The notes: a model not told the origin generated them from the letters alone. Positions 1 to 11,486 are shown, counted from the stretch's first letter. The stretch is DNA of 64,000 nt from Rehmannia glutinosa (GCA_016081115.2 CM071933.1:57426660-57490659); one strand, 5' to 3'. Program-made: numbers and translations.

Positions 1-1068
1 AGCACTGCACCTTGTGTTAGACTCTGAAAAGTTGAATGTTCATTTAATACGAGGACATGTCAAGATCAAGGACTGCAACAAGACAAGCCAACGAACACAA
101 GTGATCTTTAAAAATCAGCCTATCTCTTCAACGGGCAGATTTTTTGAAAGTTCACTATAAAAGGCTGAAGAATCTCTTTGAGAGAAGGTTACCTAAACCA
201 CGAACATTCAAGTTATTATTCGAGCTGTAACCTGCAAAAATATTCTCAAATTATTCAAGCAAATCCTCAAGCCTAAACCTCGAAGGAAATCGATCCAACA
301 CCAAGCTGTGAAGGAAAGACAACTTCATACTGTTGAAGAGGAAACTTTTGAAAAATCAAAAGGGGTCTACATTCCAAGGAGGATTGTAGAAAGGTTCAAG
401 GTTGAATCAGTCTCAAGTTATTGGAGGGCTTCGTGATCAAATCCAGAAGCTTGAGCAAGTGAGTCAGTAGAGCGCGCTGTGAAGAAAAGCTGAGTCGCAC
501 GAGAAGCAGTACTGTGTGACCAAGGCATCTCAGATCGAGTCCCAAAGGATCAAGTCGGTTGTGTGATCAAGACTTATATCTGGACGGGTGATAACCACTC
601 CGTACTCTGATCAAAACTTAGTGGATTCCTCCAGGAGTTGGAGAAGAGAGGATTAGAAGAATTACCCCATCTTCGAACCTCTATAAAATTTCTTGTGTCA
701 TTTACATTTCATCATTTAATTTATGCATATCATTTAAATATCTCACGATAATTTGCTATCCAACCGATAATTAACAAAGTACTAAAACCAAGTGTTAAAA
801 CAAACTTAACTCAAATTCGAGGGTGTTAAGTCTTTTTGAAAATCTCATCACAACCAAGTTAAGTATTAGACTAAACAATTTGAGTTATTCTATCAATAGC
901 TCGGTCGAGTCTGTTGATTGGCTAACTCTTTGGTTAACTAAATTAGTCATCCATCAAGGACATAGCTGTGAAATTAACTCGAACTTATTTAAAATGACTA
1001 AATTTGAAAAGTTGGTAAGGTTTATTCAACCCCCTTCTAAACCTTACTTACACCCCTTGGGACCTACA
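1..1068 (+). mobile_element. Ty1/copia-like LTR, 3' LTR or solo LTR, left end outside window
   Basis: The segment ends in a phrase typical of plant copia (Tork/SIRE-type) LTRs: a run like TTCAACCCCCTTCTAAACC, then GGGACCTACA at 1059-1068. A TATA-like box CTATAAAAGG at 165-174 fits the U3/R boundary. No primer site of the TGGTATCAGAGC kind follows the CA end, so this is a 3' LTR or a solo LTR. Its 5' end lies left of the window. The ORF at 823-1083 has no recognisable domain. Assignment to copia rests on the terminal phrase only. Confidence 0.6.
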
Positions 1069-1544
1069 TATTGTAATTGTTGATTCCATTTTAGCAACAT
1101 ATATAAATTTTATTTAAATATCAAAAATCTAGTTCAAAAAGAAAACAAATCACATATCCAATTGCGGTTTGGGAAAAATATCTGGCGAGAGAAAATTATG
1201 CATTTAATACTATAAGTATATCATGAATATTTATTAAAAGTTACAAGTGCAAATTTTTGTAAAAAAAATACGAAAATAATAAATACGGACTCGTTGATGT
1301 ACAAATATAAAATAATTATTCAAAAATAAAAATATTATTTATTGTAACATTATTTTTATGTAAATTTTACTAATACTTATGTGAAGATTATACAAAAAAA
1401 TAATTTAAAGTACTTCATATAAATTAACTTATATTAATTACAAAAATTTAAAATAATTAGTATATTTAATGTGGACTATACATAAATTGCATTACAAAAC
1501 AATTGTAATTTAGAGCATCCCCAAAAGACTCTTCCGACGAAAAA
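1069..1544. other. AT-rich spacer, no feature seen
   Basis: Very AT-rich sequence between the copia-like LTR and the next element. I see no coding potential, tRNA or terminal repeats. Confidence 0.6.
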
Positions 1545-1827
1545 TGATGGAGATAGAGAATGATTGAGATTTAAAGATATCTTGTTATCTATTAAGATTA
1601 GTTTATTAGATTATTTTATTATCTTTTAAGATTTTTCAATAGTTAGGAGTTTTATTGTTATAGGACTTTGATCCTATAAATATTTGTTTTATTATTATTT
1701 TTAGGGTAGTTGATTATTGAATTAAAAGTCTAGATTATTCTCTCAATTAATGTCTCTGCTATGGTATTCTTATAGAATCAACGCGCGAGGTGAGTTTTTA
1801 TCTTTGTTCACGTTTCTGCCTGCATCA
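1545..1827 (+). repeat. 5' LTR of deleted Ty3 element, copy 1
   Basis: Aligns with 2787-3073 over its whole length. It starts TGATGGAGATAG and ends CTGCATCA, with a TATA-like CCTATAAATA near 1673. Confidence 0.8.
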
Positions 1828-2019
1828 GTTGGCATTCTGAGACCAGTCTACGCTCTCTGAACTATGTTGTTCAGACAGGATCCACAATGCATGAACGACA
1901 TTGCAAAGATCTGTCAACAGATCGACTTGCTGACAAAAAGGATAATCACGTCCCGCATCCAACAGTAGGAAATTTTTGACATCATCACCGCCCTCATGGC
2001 CGACCGAGATCGAGCATGC

Positions 2020-2382
2020 TAGGCAGGCAACAAAGACAGTGGTTGGAGCTATCCTGATGGATATGGTTTCAATTTTTATCCATTCTCATATGTTTCATCA
2101 GATGAGGATGATGGTGATTATGATGGACCACCAATTTTTGACGAGGAAGATGAAGACGCCATTCTAGATGTTGGCTATGAAAATCTGCTATTTGACGAGG
2201 ATACTGGTGGCTATGATTGTTCACCAATTTTCGACAAAGAAATTGAGATAAAGCTAAGTGTTGCTGGAAAAAATATCATTAAAAAAGAAGATTTTGATGG
2301 AGAAACAGATTCGTCGTGTAAAGACTCTAATGTATCAAGTACTTTTGGATTGGATGATGAGGATGAGAGAGAGAGAGAGTAG
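2020..2382 (+). pseudogene. Acidic repeat ORF remnant (YDGPPIFDEE-type)
   Basis: The open frame has no start codon. It reads SGWSYPDGYGFNFYPF and then acidic repeats such as DYDGPPIFDEEDED and GGYDCSPIFDKE before a TAG at 2380. The minus-strand copy at 44918-45556 carries a longer version with four or five such units. Acidic linkers with FDEE/YDE repeats occur between gag and protease in some plant Ty3 polyproteins, so this is probably what remains after pol was lost. The linker assignment is inference. Confidence 0.55.
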
Positions 2383-2786
2383 TTTTCTTGCTGATAGACA
2401 ACATGACTCAAAAGGTAAAATATATACTACTCGATGAGTCCGAAAATATTTCATTTGCAATTGACAAGTTGCTTGTCATGAATGGCTTTAGAATTATATA
2501 TTTGACTGAGAGAGAAGTAATTGAAAAAGTTGAAATACAAACTTCATGAATCTAGAAATAATACTTGCTTGAGGATTGTTTTACGTACAAGGGTGGGGGT
2601 ACTTTTTGGACGTGTCTTTGATGGTAATGGCTTGTGGCTCATAAGACTTTCCATAGATCTAATCATGATGATATTCCACTTATTTTATCGTTTCATCATC
2701 TTCGCGCGCCCCTCCGTGGTTTAACAATTCTTTTAGTCAAGATCTCCTTCCGATTCGAGAACAAATCGTTTCGACCCCGAAGAGAA

Positions 2787-3073
2787 TGATGGAGACAGAA
2801 AATGATGGAGATAGAGATTTAAAGATATCTTATTATCTATTAAGATTAGTTTATTAGGTTATTTTATTATCTTTTAAGAGTTTCCAATAGTTAGGAGTTT
2901 TATTGATATAAGACTTTAATCCTATAAATATTTGTTTTGTTATTATTTTTAGGGTGGGGATTATTGAATTAAAAGTCGAGATTATTCTCTCAATTATTGT
3001 CTCTCCTACGGTATTCTTATAGAATCAATGTACGGGGTAAGTTTTATCTTTGTTCACGCTTCTCTTTGCATCG
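2787..3073 (+). repeat. 3' LTR of deleted Ty3 element, copy 1
   Basis: Direct repeat of 1545-1827. It has a short internal duplication of the first 16 bases (ATGATGGAGA twice) and ends TTGCATCG instead of CTGCATCA. Confidence 0.75.
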
Positions 3074-3203
3074 GAACTCCTTTGAATGAAGCTTTGAAAT
3101 CGGTCAAACTTTCAAAACAGAGCCATGCTCATTTATGGCAAGGCTACCAACCCAGAGAAAGAGATAGCTGAAAAACAAGTACTAGTGTATAAATGGATAT
3201 ACC

Positions 3204-3531
3204 TAGAGCTGGCAATGTGCCGCGCTGGCTCGACTCAAGTCCGTTGGGCTTTTGAAAAGTTTTGGGATGGGTCGGGATGCCCGATTTTAGTCGGGTCATG
3301 AGAATACATGGCCTAACCAACCCATGTGTACATTTTGTACACTTAAACCGCTGAGGCCAGGCTAACCCTGGTCCACGGGCAATCAGGCTGGGCTAAATAG
3401 GCCCAAATTTTTTCGGGCCTGAGCAAGTAAGCCCAAATTTTTTCCGGCCTAAAAAATTATGGCCCAGCCCAGCCCAAACCTCGGGTCGGTTGGGCGATCT
3501 ATAGAATTGGGTCAATGGATTTTGCACTCTA
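3204..3531. mobile_element. hAT-type MITE, GGCC-rich
   Basis: A 328-bp non-coding element. Its ends are TAGAGCTGGCAAT and, reading inward on the other strand, TAGAGTGCAAAAT. The flanking octamers are GATATACC (3196-3203) and GATACACC (3532-3539), matching at 7 of 8. The interior is rich in GGGCC/GGCCC and resembles other 'conserved GGGTCGGGC' MITEs in this window (43400-44236). It appears to have inserted into the 3' part of the LINE continued at 3532-3721. Confidence 0.75.
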
Positions 3532-3721
3532 GATACACCCTACATTAGACTCCAACTGCGGGGATGGGGCAGATGGCACAAGATTGGGATGAGAGGAGCA
3601 AAATGTTGGGAGGTGAAAGCATAATCTTAAAATTCGAGCCATTCTGATGTTGCAGCCTTCACAATATCCAGTTCCAAAGTAAACTTTTGATTGAAGACCT
3701 ATGCATTTCTGCACTTCCAAA
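3532..3721 (-). pseudogene. LINE (copy A) ORF2 fragment before the RNase H domain
   Basis: On the minus strand one frame reads CRNA*VFNQKFTLELDIVKAA and continues ATSEWLEF, matching WKARNAWVFKKCWWKEMDVV in the complete LINE at 52338-58462. The upstream neighbour of this motif lies on the far side of the hAT element (LLWWLWK at 7265-7300). The fragment is therefore the continuation of 7265-8560, separated by the hAT insertion. A second interruption, the MITE, follows at 3531. It contains stops and is not functional. Confidence 0.7.
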
Positions 3722-6700
3722 CAGGGGCGTAGCCAGGATACCAGACTACCCCTACCCCTAGCCGACCAATAATTTAAACCCCTTTATATAATTATATTAA
3801 CAAGAAAAAAAGGAACACAACATCAAGCACATTACGATAAAAATGTTCAACAATCCAAAATCTAGTACAAAGCTAAAAAGTAAGTTGAACCCTACGATTT
3901 TTACTTTAGCAAATTCATCAATAAAAGAATCTATATCTATTTTTATAACAAGCTCTCTTTCAATATAAATTGTCAAACTATCACCAAGAAACTCATCATC
4001 CATTTTATTGCTAATTGCAGTCTTCACACTTCATTGCTGAAAACGACCTCTTAGTTGTAGCCGTAGAAATAGGTAAAGTTAACACAAGGCGAATCAATCT
4101 AGTTATCATTTTGTAGTCGTCTGACCTTCTTGTTTCCACCAACTTCTTACACAAATTTGCAAGGGTAGGCACTTAAAATTCAGGATTTAGAACCACATGA
4201 ACTTTATAATATTGCAATTCACTCGTCAAAGTATGTCTTTCTTGTTGATCAAAATTATTAGGATAAAACTCCACAACAAGCTTATAGATATAATCAATAT
4301 TAAATGCTTCGAAATAACTTTTTTGGATCCAACGCCATACTAAGCTCGAGCAATCTAACTGATTTCTCATTAAACCTCGAGTTCAACTCTGGCAGTTGAA
4401 AATATATGAACTCATTAAAAACTTCAAAATGGTAATGATGCTCAAGAGTTATTTGCCTCTTACCACGGCCAATGTTGTTGTTTATGTCAGGTATATGGAT
4501 TTTATGCTTTGTGCAAAAATCTTTTACATCCTGAATTAGTTTATCCCATCCTTGTTCTCGTAACTCTTGAAGAAGTGTTTTTCCAGTGGAAACATATCCA
4601 AGTGCAGCCAAAATGTCAATAGATTCCTTTTGAAATGTTTGACAAAGAAAATCGGTTATCTGCATAATTGCCCTCATTAAATGCAAGCCAAAAACAAAAC
4701 CAAATGTTTCAATATTAGTGTAAGCACCACGAATTTATGCTCGAGCTTTGAAATTGGAAGTATTTGATATGAGATCATCAATCACCTTAGAAGTTGCAGC
4801 ATACATATCTATCATACTCTGAACAAATTCATAATGAGAACTCCAACGAGTAGAACCCGAACGTTGTAAAGATGTCATCTGATTAGCACCTCGTCCAGAT
4901 TCACGCTCTCCACTTGCCAACATATTCTCAATATTTGTTCTATGAGTAATTTGCAACTCTGTATGGCGTTTTGGAGAAGATTTGACAATGTTAATGACAT
5001 TATCCAATATCGAAAGAAAGTCCCAAATCGGATCACACTGTTTTGTTGCAGCAACCAACGTCAATTGCAACCTATGAGCAAAACAATGGACATAGTATGC
5101 ATATGGACAATCTCTAAGAAACAACACATGTGGTCCTCTCCATTGGTCGCGCATGTTACTAGCACCATCATACCCTTGACCTCTCAATTTATGAATTCTA
5201 AGATTGTATGGAGAAAGAACTTTTGAAATCACACCTTTAAGAGTTTCTAAACAAGTATTAGATACACCCCTAATTGCAAATAATTGCTCAGTCAAGATTC
5301 CTAGAGAGTTTACGAATCTCAAGATAATGGCTCTCGATTTGATTCATCTTGTGCTTCATCAACAAGAAGAGAGAAACAAGCATCTCCAATTTCCTCTCGA
5401 ATCATCTGACGGACTTTGTTGGCCATGATTTCCAAAATCTCTTTTTGGATTTCTGGAGAAGTGTATTTAGCATTCTTAGGTGCATTGGTTAATACAGCAT
5501 CTTTTATATTTTCATTCATTTCTCCAGCCCAATAAATCAGTTCAATTACATTTCCCGGGTTCAAAGAATTTTCAGATTCATTGTGACCTCTAAAAGTACA
5601 ACCTTGTAATGTCAGGTACCGAACACTCTTGATCGCTGTCTTTAACCGCAACCGATTTTTCTCAACTTCCTCTTTGTTGATTCTATTAATCACTTTATCA
5701 ATATGTTGAGATGGCTTCATCAAAGAATGAATACATGCCACATATTTATTATGAGGTGATGAAGCTGATGAACCAACATGACCAAGAAATGCACAATTCT
5801 TACCTTGATGTACTCTTCTCCAATTATCAAATCCTTCCATCACTAAAGTCGAAGTTGCAGATGCATGATAGTTTTCTCCGAAAAGAAAGCATGGAAAACA
5901 ATAAGCCTTATGTGTAGTAGGATAATACTCTAACCAATTGAACTCATTAAACCAATTATATTGGAAGTGGCGAAACTTATTGTTATATTCACGACCTTTA
6001 TACTTTGAAGTTTGGATTGATAAGGCCCAACATTCAAATATGCCCATCTAACTTCTTCCCTTTTAGCAAGGGGCCCATCACATATTCTCTTTCTTTTCCT
6101 ATATCCCATTCAAATTGGTTATTTTCATTTTGAGAAGATTCTTGATTTCAGTTGGAGGATAAGATTGTTGATTTTCAGTTAGAGTGAATTCTTGTTTTTC
6201 AATTGGAGAAGTGGATTCTTGATTCTCAATTGGAGGGACATGTTGTTGATCACCGAATGGCTTGAATAAAGAATGCAAAGTTGTTTTGCCTTTTTTTGCT
6301 AGATGATTGTTGTGAGCCCATAAGAAAATCTATACCATCATTGAAATAAGACATTAACATTAAGTTGCTAAAAACTACAATCTATATAATCAAACATTAG
6401 CAAGTATAATCAATCTATAAAACATGTATCAACAAGTATATATTAACTTTAGTGATTAATTAAACTTCAGTTTTTGCCTAATTATTAAATCAATTTTTTA
6501 AGAAACAATAACTTTTTTGCCTAATTATTAAACCAGTTTTTTGCCTAATTATTAAATCAAAAACCATGATTTCAATCAAACCCTTCGATATAAATAATCA
6601 ACCCCTTCAATCAACACAAGAATCACAAAATCTAGAATCCCAACACGGATTTCTTCAAAGTCCGACAAAACAATTGGAAGTGGCATCTTGAACAGAACAT

Positions 6701-7256
6701 ATATTTACTGATTTACTTTTTTTAATAATAATTTACTAATTTATGTCGACCTATATTTGCTACACTCTGATAATGGTTTTACAATCTCAAGTAATTTTTT
6801 GCAAAAATAAGAAACAATAACTTTTTTTAAAAAAAAGAATCAGAAGGAATAAAGGATTATTTGCAAAAATGAATCGGTGCCACTGCCCGATCTTTCTCCT
6901 GTCCGTGCGCTACCAGAGTTTGTGCCGCCTGCCGGAGTTCGCGCCTTTGAAGGTCTTTCTTCAAGACATTTCAATTTTTGATGGATGGATTTCTATTAGG
7001 GTTTGGTTTAGGAATTTTATAATTTCTCTCACTTTTCTTCAATCTCTCGTACTCTCGGTCGTCTCTATTCCTGAAAGAAAAGTAAAGATTTTTTTAAATT
7101 TTGGAGTGGGCTAACTATTTGGGCTTTGAATATTTTATCCCTAGCCCAAGTCTTTATTCCCCTATCCCAAAGCCTAAACATATAACATTTTTTTCCTCCT
7201 TCAAGCCCCAAGTTGGGGTATGCTTGGGACCGGGGAGCCCTCCCAATCTACGCCCG
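3722..7256 (-). mobile_element. hAT DNA transposon with degraded TTF-type transposase
   Basis: The left end is CAGGGGCGTAGCCAGGAT. The right end read inward is CGGGCGTAGATTGGGAGGG, so the termini are imperfect inverted repeats. Both sides carry the exact octamer CTTCCAAA (3714-3721 and 7257-7264), the 8-bp duplication expected of hAT. The 3.5-kb element encodes a broken transposase on the minus strand. It sits inside LINE copy A and splits its ORF2 between a ...WWLWK and a CRNA... motif. The right terminus has lost about two bases of the canonical CAG end. Confidence 0.9.
3890..6310 (-). pseudogene. hAT transposase (TTF zinc finger, DUF4371, C-terminal dimerisation domain), frameshifted
   Basis: Pieces in order along the minus strand: an N-terminal stretch with HSLFKPFGDQ near 6290; a TTF-type zinc-finger-like segment YCFPCFLF near 5890; the DUF4371 core with SLLVDEAQDES near 5340 and LRGQGYDGASNM near 5160; HCFAHRLQLTLVAA near 5060; and the hAT dimerisation motif RLIRLVLTLPISTATTKRSF near 4050-4100, ending NKMDDEFLGDSL before a stop near 3893. 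At least four frame changes or stops (near 5320, 4730, 4300, 4140) break it. This plant family is related to ZMYM/TTF-type hAT transposases. The copy cannot encode a full enzyme. Confidence 0.85.
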
Positions 7257-7264
7257 CTTCCAAA

Positions 7265-8560
7265 GCCACCATAAGAGATAAGTGGAAAGTTGGATTATGT
7301 CGGTGGCAATTTTTGAAAAGCCAATATCGCAAATGGGTTACCACCAAGAGACAAAAAAGGGAGCCTGAGATTTGAGCATCCCAATAAATTGGATCTAATT
7401 TCCAAACCAAAGCAACCATGTGAAAAGTGAAGAACAAGTGCTCCAAAGTTTCGTTTCGCTTAAGACAAACAAAACAAATTGGAGAATCGAGAAACCTCCG
7501 GCAAAAAGGTGACAACTAGAGGGGAGGATGTCATGACATTATTTCCATATGAAAAACTTGATTTTACCATTGATATCCAAATTCTAGGTTCTTTTCTACA
7601 TATGCATATGGGCAGATTTTGAAGAGCTACTTTCAGCAACCTCATGAGCCTCTCATTTGTTGTTTGAGAAGAATGAATATGCTCATTTGACTAAAACTGT
7701 GCCAAGGGAATGATGGTGCGGACGGTCGATCTCTGGATCCAAAAAAGCTAATAGGGATATTAAGGGTAATCCCCATATCTCCTTGGTAGAAGAGATCATG
7801 AATGAGAGGCACATTCGAAGAATTGGAGTGGGGGGAAGAATTAGCTCGTAAAACCCGGTAAGAGGATTGTCCCGATGCAAAGAGGGAAGCGGGGAGTAAA
7901 GTGAGAAGAAACTAGGAACCAGGAGGAGTCCTAAATTTTTATGAATTTGTCATCACCAACTTGGTATCTCATACATTTGGAAAGGACATACGTGACAAAG
8001 CCAAAATTTCCAAAGCCATGAAGCACAAAAACATATTTTAGCATTCAACAAACCCCATGAGGATAATATTTTGCTTTAAGAATTCTTGGTATCAGCAAGT
8101 TAGGCATATCGATAAGCCACCAAAGCTGCTTTGCGAGGTGGGCGTCATTAAAGCATTGGAGATTGTGGAATCTAAGGCCCCCAAGTTCCTTGGGAGAAAC
8201 AAGTTTAGACCATGTTTTCCAATGGATTTTATGATTCCCTTGCTCATTTGATCCCCACCAGAAATTTGCAAAATTTGATACAATGACTTTGCAGATCCCC
8301 TGTGGAAGTTTATAGCAAGACATATCATAAACAAGTAAAGCATCAACGACACTTAATGAGAACACCCTTTCCAACATGAGAAAGGAATTTGATTTTTCAA
8401 TTCCCCAACCTCGATTCGACAGACTCTACAACTTAATTGAACACTTCAATTTTAGATTTTCCAATCCCCAGGGTAAGCCTAGGTATTTGGAACATTTGTG
8501 CAATTTAATTCCATTAAGAACCTGAGAAACATGAGATGGTGCAAGGGGTAGAATTTCTGC
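7265..8560 (-). pseudogene. LINE (copy A) ORF2: RT C-terminal part and zf-RVT, broken
   Basis: On the minus strand CSKYLGLP near 8490, YKLPQGICKVIVSNFANFWW near 8310, LVSPKELGGLRFHNLQ near 8180 and AKQLWWLIDMPNLL near 8110 match the post-FADD region of plant L1 reverse transcriptases. A zf-RVT-like segment follows (CFVCLKRNETLEHLFF, 7455-7410), then LLWWLWK just before the hAT site at 7264. Several frameshifts are present. The catalytic RT core is missing between here and the endonuclease part at 29161-29990, so a deletion occurred in or beside the insertions at 8579-8829. Confidence 0.8.
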
Positions 8561-8578
8561 TTAAAAAAATTGCGGGTT

Positions 8579-8757
8579 GAGGGTTTCATGCCTTTCCTAC
8601 ACTCGAATCCAGGACCTCCAGGTCTTAGGTCCTAAGTTCTTAGAGTGTGAGTGCCGCCAGTTGAGCTAGCCCAATTGGTGGTGCTCACACTCTAAGGACT
8701 TAGGACTTAAGACCTGGATGTCCTGGATTCGAGTGTGGAAAAAGGCATAAAACTCAC
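8579..8757. repeat. Head-to-head tRNA-like SINE halves forming a long inverted repeat
   Basis: Two arms of about 80-90 bp are near-perfect reverse complements around 8668. Each arm reads as a tRNA-type pol III head: A box TAGCTCAACTGG (minus arm) or TAGCCCAATTGG (plus arm), then CACTCACACTCTAAG, then a B box GGATTCGAGTG. Both end in GGCATGAAAC or GGCATAAAAC. This looks like two SINE 5' parts in opposite orientation or a foldback product of one. No TSD was identified. Confidence 0.65.
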
Positions 8758-8829
8758 TTCCAGAGGTGTGAAGTCTATGAGTGGTGACGCAGATAGAAAG
8801 CCCAAAGAAAAAAGCCCATTTGGGATAGC

Positions 8830-9169
8830 TGTTGTTGGACCTCTAGCGCTACTCGGATTGAGTACTGTCCCCACAAACCAACATGAATCTTTTCTAGCGC
8901 GCTTTGTCCTCACTCACGCGCATCCTGGAAAACTTCCCAGGGGGTCACCCATCCCATGTCTACTTCAGGCCAAGCACGCTTAACCTCAGAGTTTCTATGT
9001 AATGGGCACCAGAAAAGAAGATGCATCTGTTGGTATAGGTAGTCCAAATCATATCCTTTAAGCTATCATTTAACTATGCAATCCAGCGCACATGAGTTCG
9101 AATCGCGGGCCGCACCTCGCGCATATTTTAAAGCCCATTGCAGGCAGGATGCTGGACCAAATCCCAACA
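8830..9169 (-). repeat. Cassandra 3' LTR
   Basis: On the plus strand it runs TGTTGTTGGACC to AAATCCCAACA, with inverted termini TGTTGG/CCAACA. Nearly identical to 28817-29155, and bounded by ATAGC on the left and the polypurine tract on the right. Confidence 0.85.
8926..9010 (-). promoter_or_regulatory. 5S rRNA-like pol III promoter region in Cassandra 3' LTR
   Basis: The minus strand contains AAGCGTGCTTGG (5S A box) and GGATGGGTGACCC (5S C box), followed by CTGGGAAGTTTTCC, closely matching plant 5S rRNA. It is a 5S-derived promoter inside an LTR and not a 5S gene: the 5' third of 5S is degenerate. The second copy is at 28911-28995. Confidence 0.8.
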
Positions 9170-9601
9170 ATCCCCCTCCCAGCACCTGCCATCTTCTCAG
9201 CTCCAGTGCTTGGCAACCTCCGTTGTCCGCCAAACTTCATCAGTTCTAATGCCAACTTTTTCAGTTCAAGCGTTGCGTCATGCCATGCCGCCTCGATTCC
9301 GGCCACCCAAAGAACTTACACCTTGATTCAGTCTATTTACCGATCGCCGGCCACCTGGCAACTTACCCTTCAATTCTGATCCACCCAGTAACCTACACCT
9401 TCAGTTCCATCTATTTTACCCGAGTTCCGCCACTTGGCAACCTACCCTTCGATTCTGGTCCACCCAAAGAACCTACACCTTGATTCGATCCGTTTTACCT
9501 CGCTCGGCCACCTGGCAACCTACCCTTCCGATTGGTCCATTTACCTCCATTTGCGCCAAAGATCTCGGTTCCACCGCTCCTGGCAACCTCCACGCAACGT
9601 G
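9170..9601 (-). repeat. Cassandra interior with an approximately 78-bp minisatellite
   Basis: It begins with the polypurine tract. From about 9350 three diverged units of roughly 78 bp follow each other, each containing GCCACCTGGCAACCTACCCT, TTCGATTCTGGTCCACC and AACCTACACCTTGATTC. The sequence stops abruptly at 9601 where the Athila LTR begins. No ORF is credible. Confidence 0.65.
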
Positions 9602-9867
9602 TGATAAGGGTGTTGTTATGCATGTTTTATGTGTGTATTTGAGTATGATTTGAGTTATTTTATTGTTAGTTTCATAAATTTTTGATTGTACATAGTTCAC
9701 ATTACTCCGAGGTGCTTTTATTGATGTAGATTGATGATTTGGAGCTGTTTTTGGTGAATTTTGGGCCATGGTTTCATGTCAAAACATACCCGGGGGTTTT
9801 TGGATGCAAAAACACTCAAAATTCCAAGCTAAACGGGTCATTTCGGGGCCTTTTCAGTCAAACACGG

Positions 9868-10040
9868 GCAGGGTGTGTTTTTAAGCACGGCCGTGCTTTT
9901 GAGGAGCCAAAACCGAGCAAATTTTCGGCAAAAACGTACCAAACACGGCCAGGCCGTGCTTTTGAAGCACGGCCGTGTTCGGGAAAATCCGCGAACACGG
10001 CCTGGTCGTGCTTTGAAAGCACGGGCGTGCTTTTTGTCCG
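9868..10040. repeat. GC-rich hairpin cluster in LTR (CACGGCCGTG palindromes)
   Basis: AAGCACGGCCGTGCTT is a perfect 16-bp palindrome. Then AACACGGCCAGGCCGTGCTT and GAAGCACGGCCGTGTTC, separated by two bases, can fold into one long stem. A third module ends GCACGGGCGTGC. The block is GC- and CpG-rich inside an AT-rich LTR. Equivalent blocks are at about 15673-15845, 21475-21655 and 27290-27465. Confidence 0.8.
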
Positions 10041-10277
10041 GACTGGTTTTTTCTTTGGCGGAAATTATGGAGACTTTCCCTTCTTGCTTTTTGACAACCT
10101 TTGAGCAACTTTTACACCTCATTTTGATGCACCAAACTCTATTATTCCCTCAATTGTCATGTGGACACAATGATTCAACCAACTCAACCATGAATGTGCA
10201 CACAATGATTCAACCAACAACCATGGAAGTGGAGCATTTGTTAGCATTATTGATGTGTTCTTTCACAAAGATGGTGC

Positions 10278-10287
10278 CTATAAAAGC
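10278..10287 (+). promoter_or_regulatory. Likely LTR TATA box
   Basis: CCTATAAAAG preceded by GGTG and followed by CCAAGAG, in the position expected of a pol II TATA box within U3. The same decamer recurs in the other three LTRs. Confidence 0.55.
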
Positions 10288-11340
10288 CAAGAGTTTGAGT
10301 TGGGAAAAAGAGATAATTCATGTAGTATTCATTGATAGAGAGATTCATTGTATATTCATTGTATATTCTAAGTTTCAAAGCAAAATACATTGAGAGGATA
10401 AAAGAGAGGTAGAGTTGGAAGTTGAAGAGCAATAGAGGAGAAGGCTTGGAGCTCAACATCATTGCAATCAATCAAGGAGGAAGTCTTGTATTGGTCTTGA
10501 ATAAGAGCTAAGTACACCATGTTCATTTTATTCATATCTTCTTGTGTAGTATACTCTTTTGTCAAAGCCATGTGTAGCTAAATTTCTAGTGTTTGAATGT
10601 AATGAACTCTAGAATGAATTTGTGATTAAGGTTTGTATGTTTTTAATAAAAACTTCATGTTTTGTGTGATTCACTTATATTATGCTTTATTCATTCAAAT
10701 TGGTATACGCAATATTGATTTGAAGTTTATTTTTCATCCGGGAAATCGAGAGATTCATGGTGAAATAGAACCTATATAAGTGAAAAGAGTTGCATGTAAT
10801 CCTAGATATAGGACGACATAAATCTTCCGGATTAGGGTCAAACCTAATATGGGAATTCACAAATCGTTATAATCTTTGTCTTGGGGTTTTAACTAGAAAG
10901 AGATTTGATTAATCAACTTGAGATTAGAAGTTATTCGCTCGATAGAGGTTTAACTTAAATCGAATTTCTACGGTCCATGAAACATGAGATTTTACTAAAA
11001 GAGGTTGGTTTTTGCTTAAGGGATTATGGTTGTATTTTTATCTTGTTAAATCACAAAAACATTCTAGAGGATTTACATTCAAACACATTTCTAGCTCTTG
11101 ATTTCTCATTCTACAATCTATTTTTATTTGATCTTTTGTAAGTTGCAATTATTTTAAAATTCTCTATTTTTCATTTCAAACAAAACTCTGAAAATTGCTA
11201 GATTAAATAACAAAAAGACGGTAATTATTAGTACTTACAATCCTCGTGGGAATGACACTCGGTACTCAACAATCTATACTATAAAACGATAGGTGCACTT
11301 GCCTAAGGTTTTAAAGGTAGCTTTTGAGCCATCAAGTTTT

Positions 11341-11358
11341 TGGCGCCGTTGCCGGGGA
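11341..11358 (+). promoter_or_regulatory. Primer-binding site of array unit 1
   Basis: TGGCGCCGTTGCCGGGGA begins six bases after the LTR end. It matches the primer site usual in Athila/Tat elements (tRNA-Asp type, from memory). Equivalent sites start at 17160 and 22968. Confidence 0.85.
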
Positions 11359-11486
11359 TTGTAATATTAAGAACGCTTTATTTTTGTTAATTTAATCATT
11401 TTTTTTTATTATTTTACCATTATCTTTCTTTTTATATATCTTTGTAAGTCTTGGTTTATACTTATCCTCTTTGTTTACAGCAGTGT

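Larger units (their letters stand above)
1545..3073 (+). mobile_element. Internally deleted Ty3-type LTR retrotransposon, copy 1
   Basis: Two direct copies of a 285-bp LTR (1545-1827 and 2787-3073, starting TGATGGAGA and ending GCATC) enclose under 1 kb of interior. A primer-site-like segment TTGGCATTCTGAGACCAG follows the first LTR at 1829. Just before the second LTR the frame reads SDSRTNRFDPEENDG, the tail seen at the end of many plant Ty3/gypsy polyproteins. Protease, RT and integrase are absent. A second family member lies at 44561-46059 on the other strand with homologous LTRs and interior. Copy 1 is degraded; I saw no convincing TSD. Confidence 0.8.
9602..11334 (+). repeat. Athila-type LTR 1
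   Basis: 1733 bp. A TATA box CCTATAAAAG lies at 10278-10287 and a second TATA-like CTATATAAG near 10771. The GC-rich hairpin cluster is at 9868-10040. LTR 1 differs from LTRs 2-4 by scattered substitutions and indels. A minus-strand 67-aa ORF (10368-10571) is conserved in all four LTRs because they are copies, and I do not regard it as coding. Confidence 0.9.

Noticed and set aside
6869..7114. 81-codon plus-strand ORF near the right end of the hAT element
   Set aside because: It is in the transposon's 5' non-coding end, opposite to the transposase, with no recognisable domain.
8926..9010. 5S rRNA gene on the minus strand
   Set aside because: Only the A-box to C-box part and 3' side match well. 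It lies in both LTRs of a Cassandra element, so it is a 5S-derived promoter region.
9739..10393. Overlapping ORFs rich in HGRA/ARPC words across the hairpin block
   Set aside because: They are translations of the CACGGCCGTG palindromes in several frames on both strands, an artefact of the repeats.
10368..10571. 67-codon minus-strand ORF identical in all four Athila-type LTRs
   Set aside because: Its conservation follows from LTR identity. It has no domain, runs antisense to the element and ends within R/U5-like sequence.
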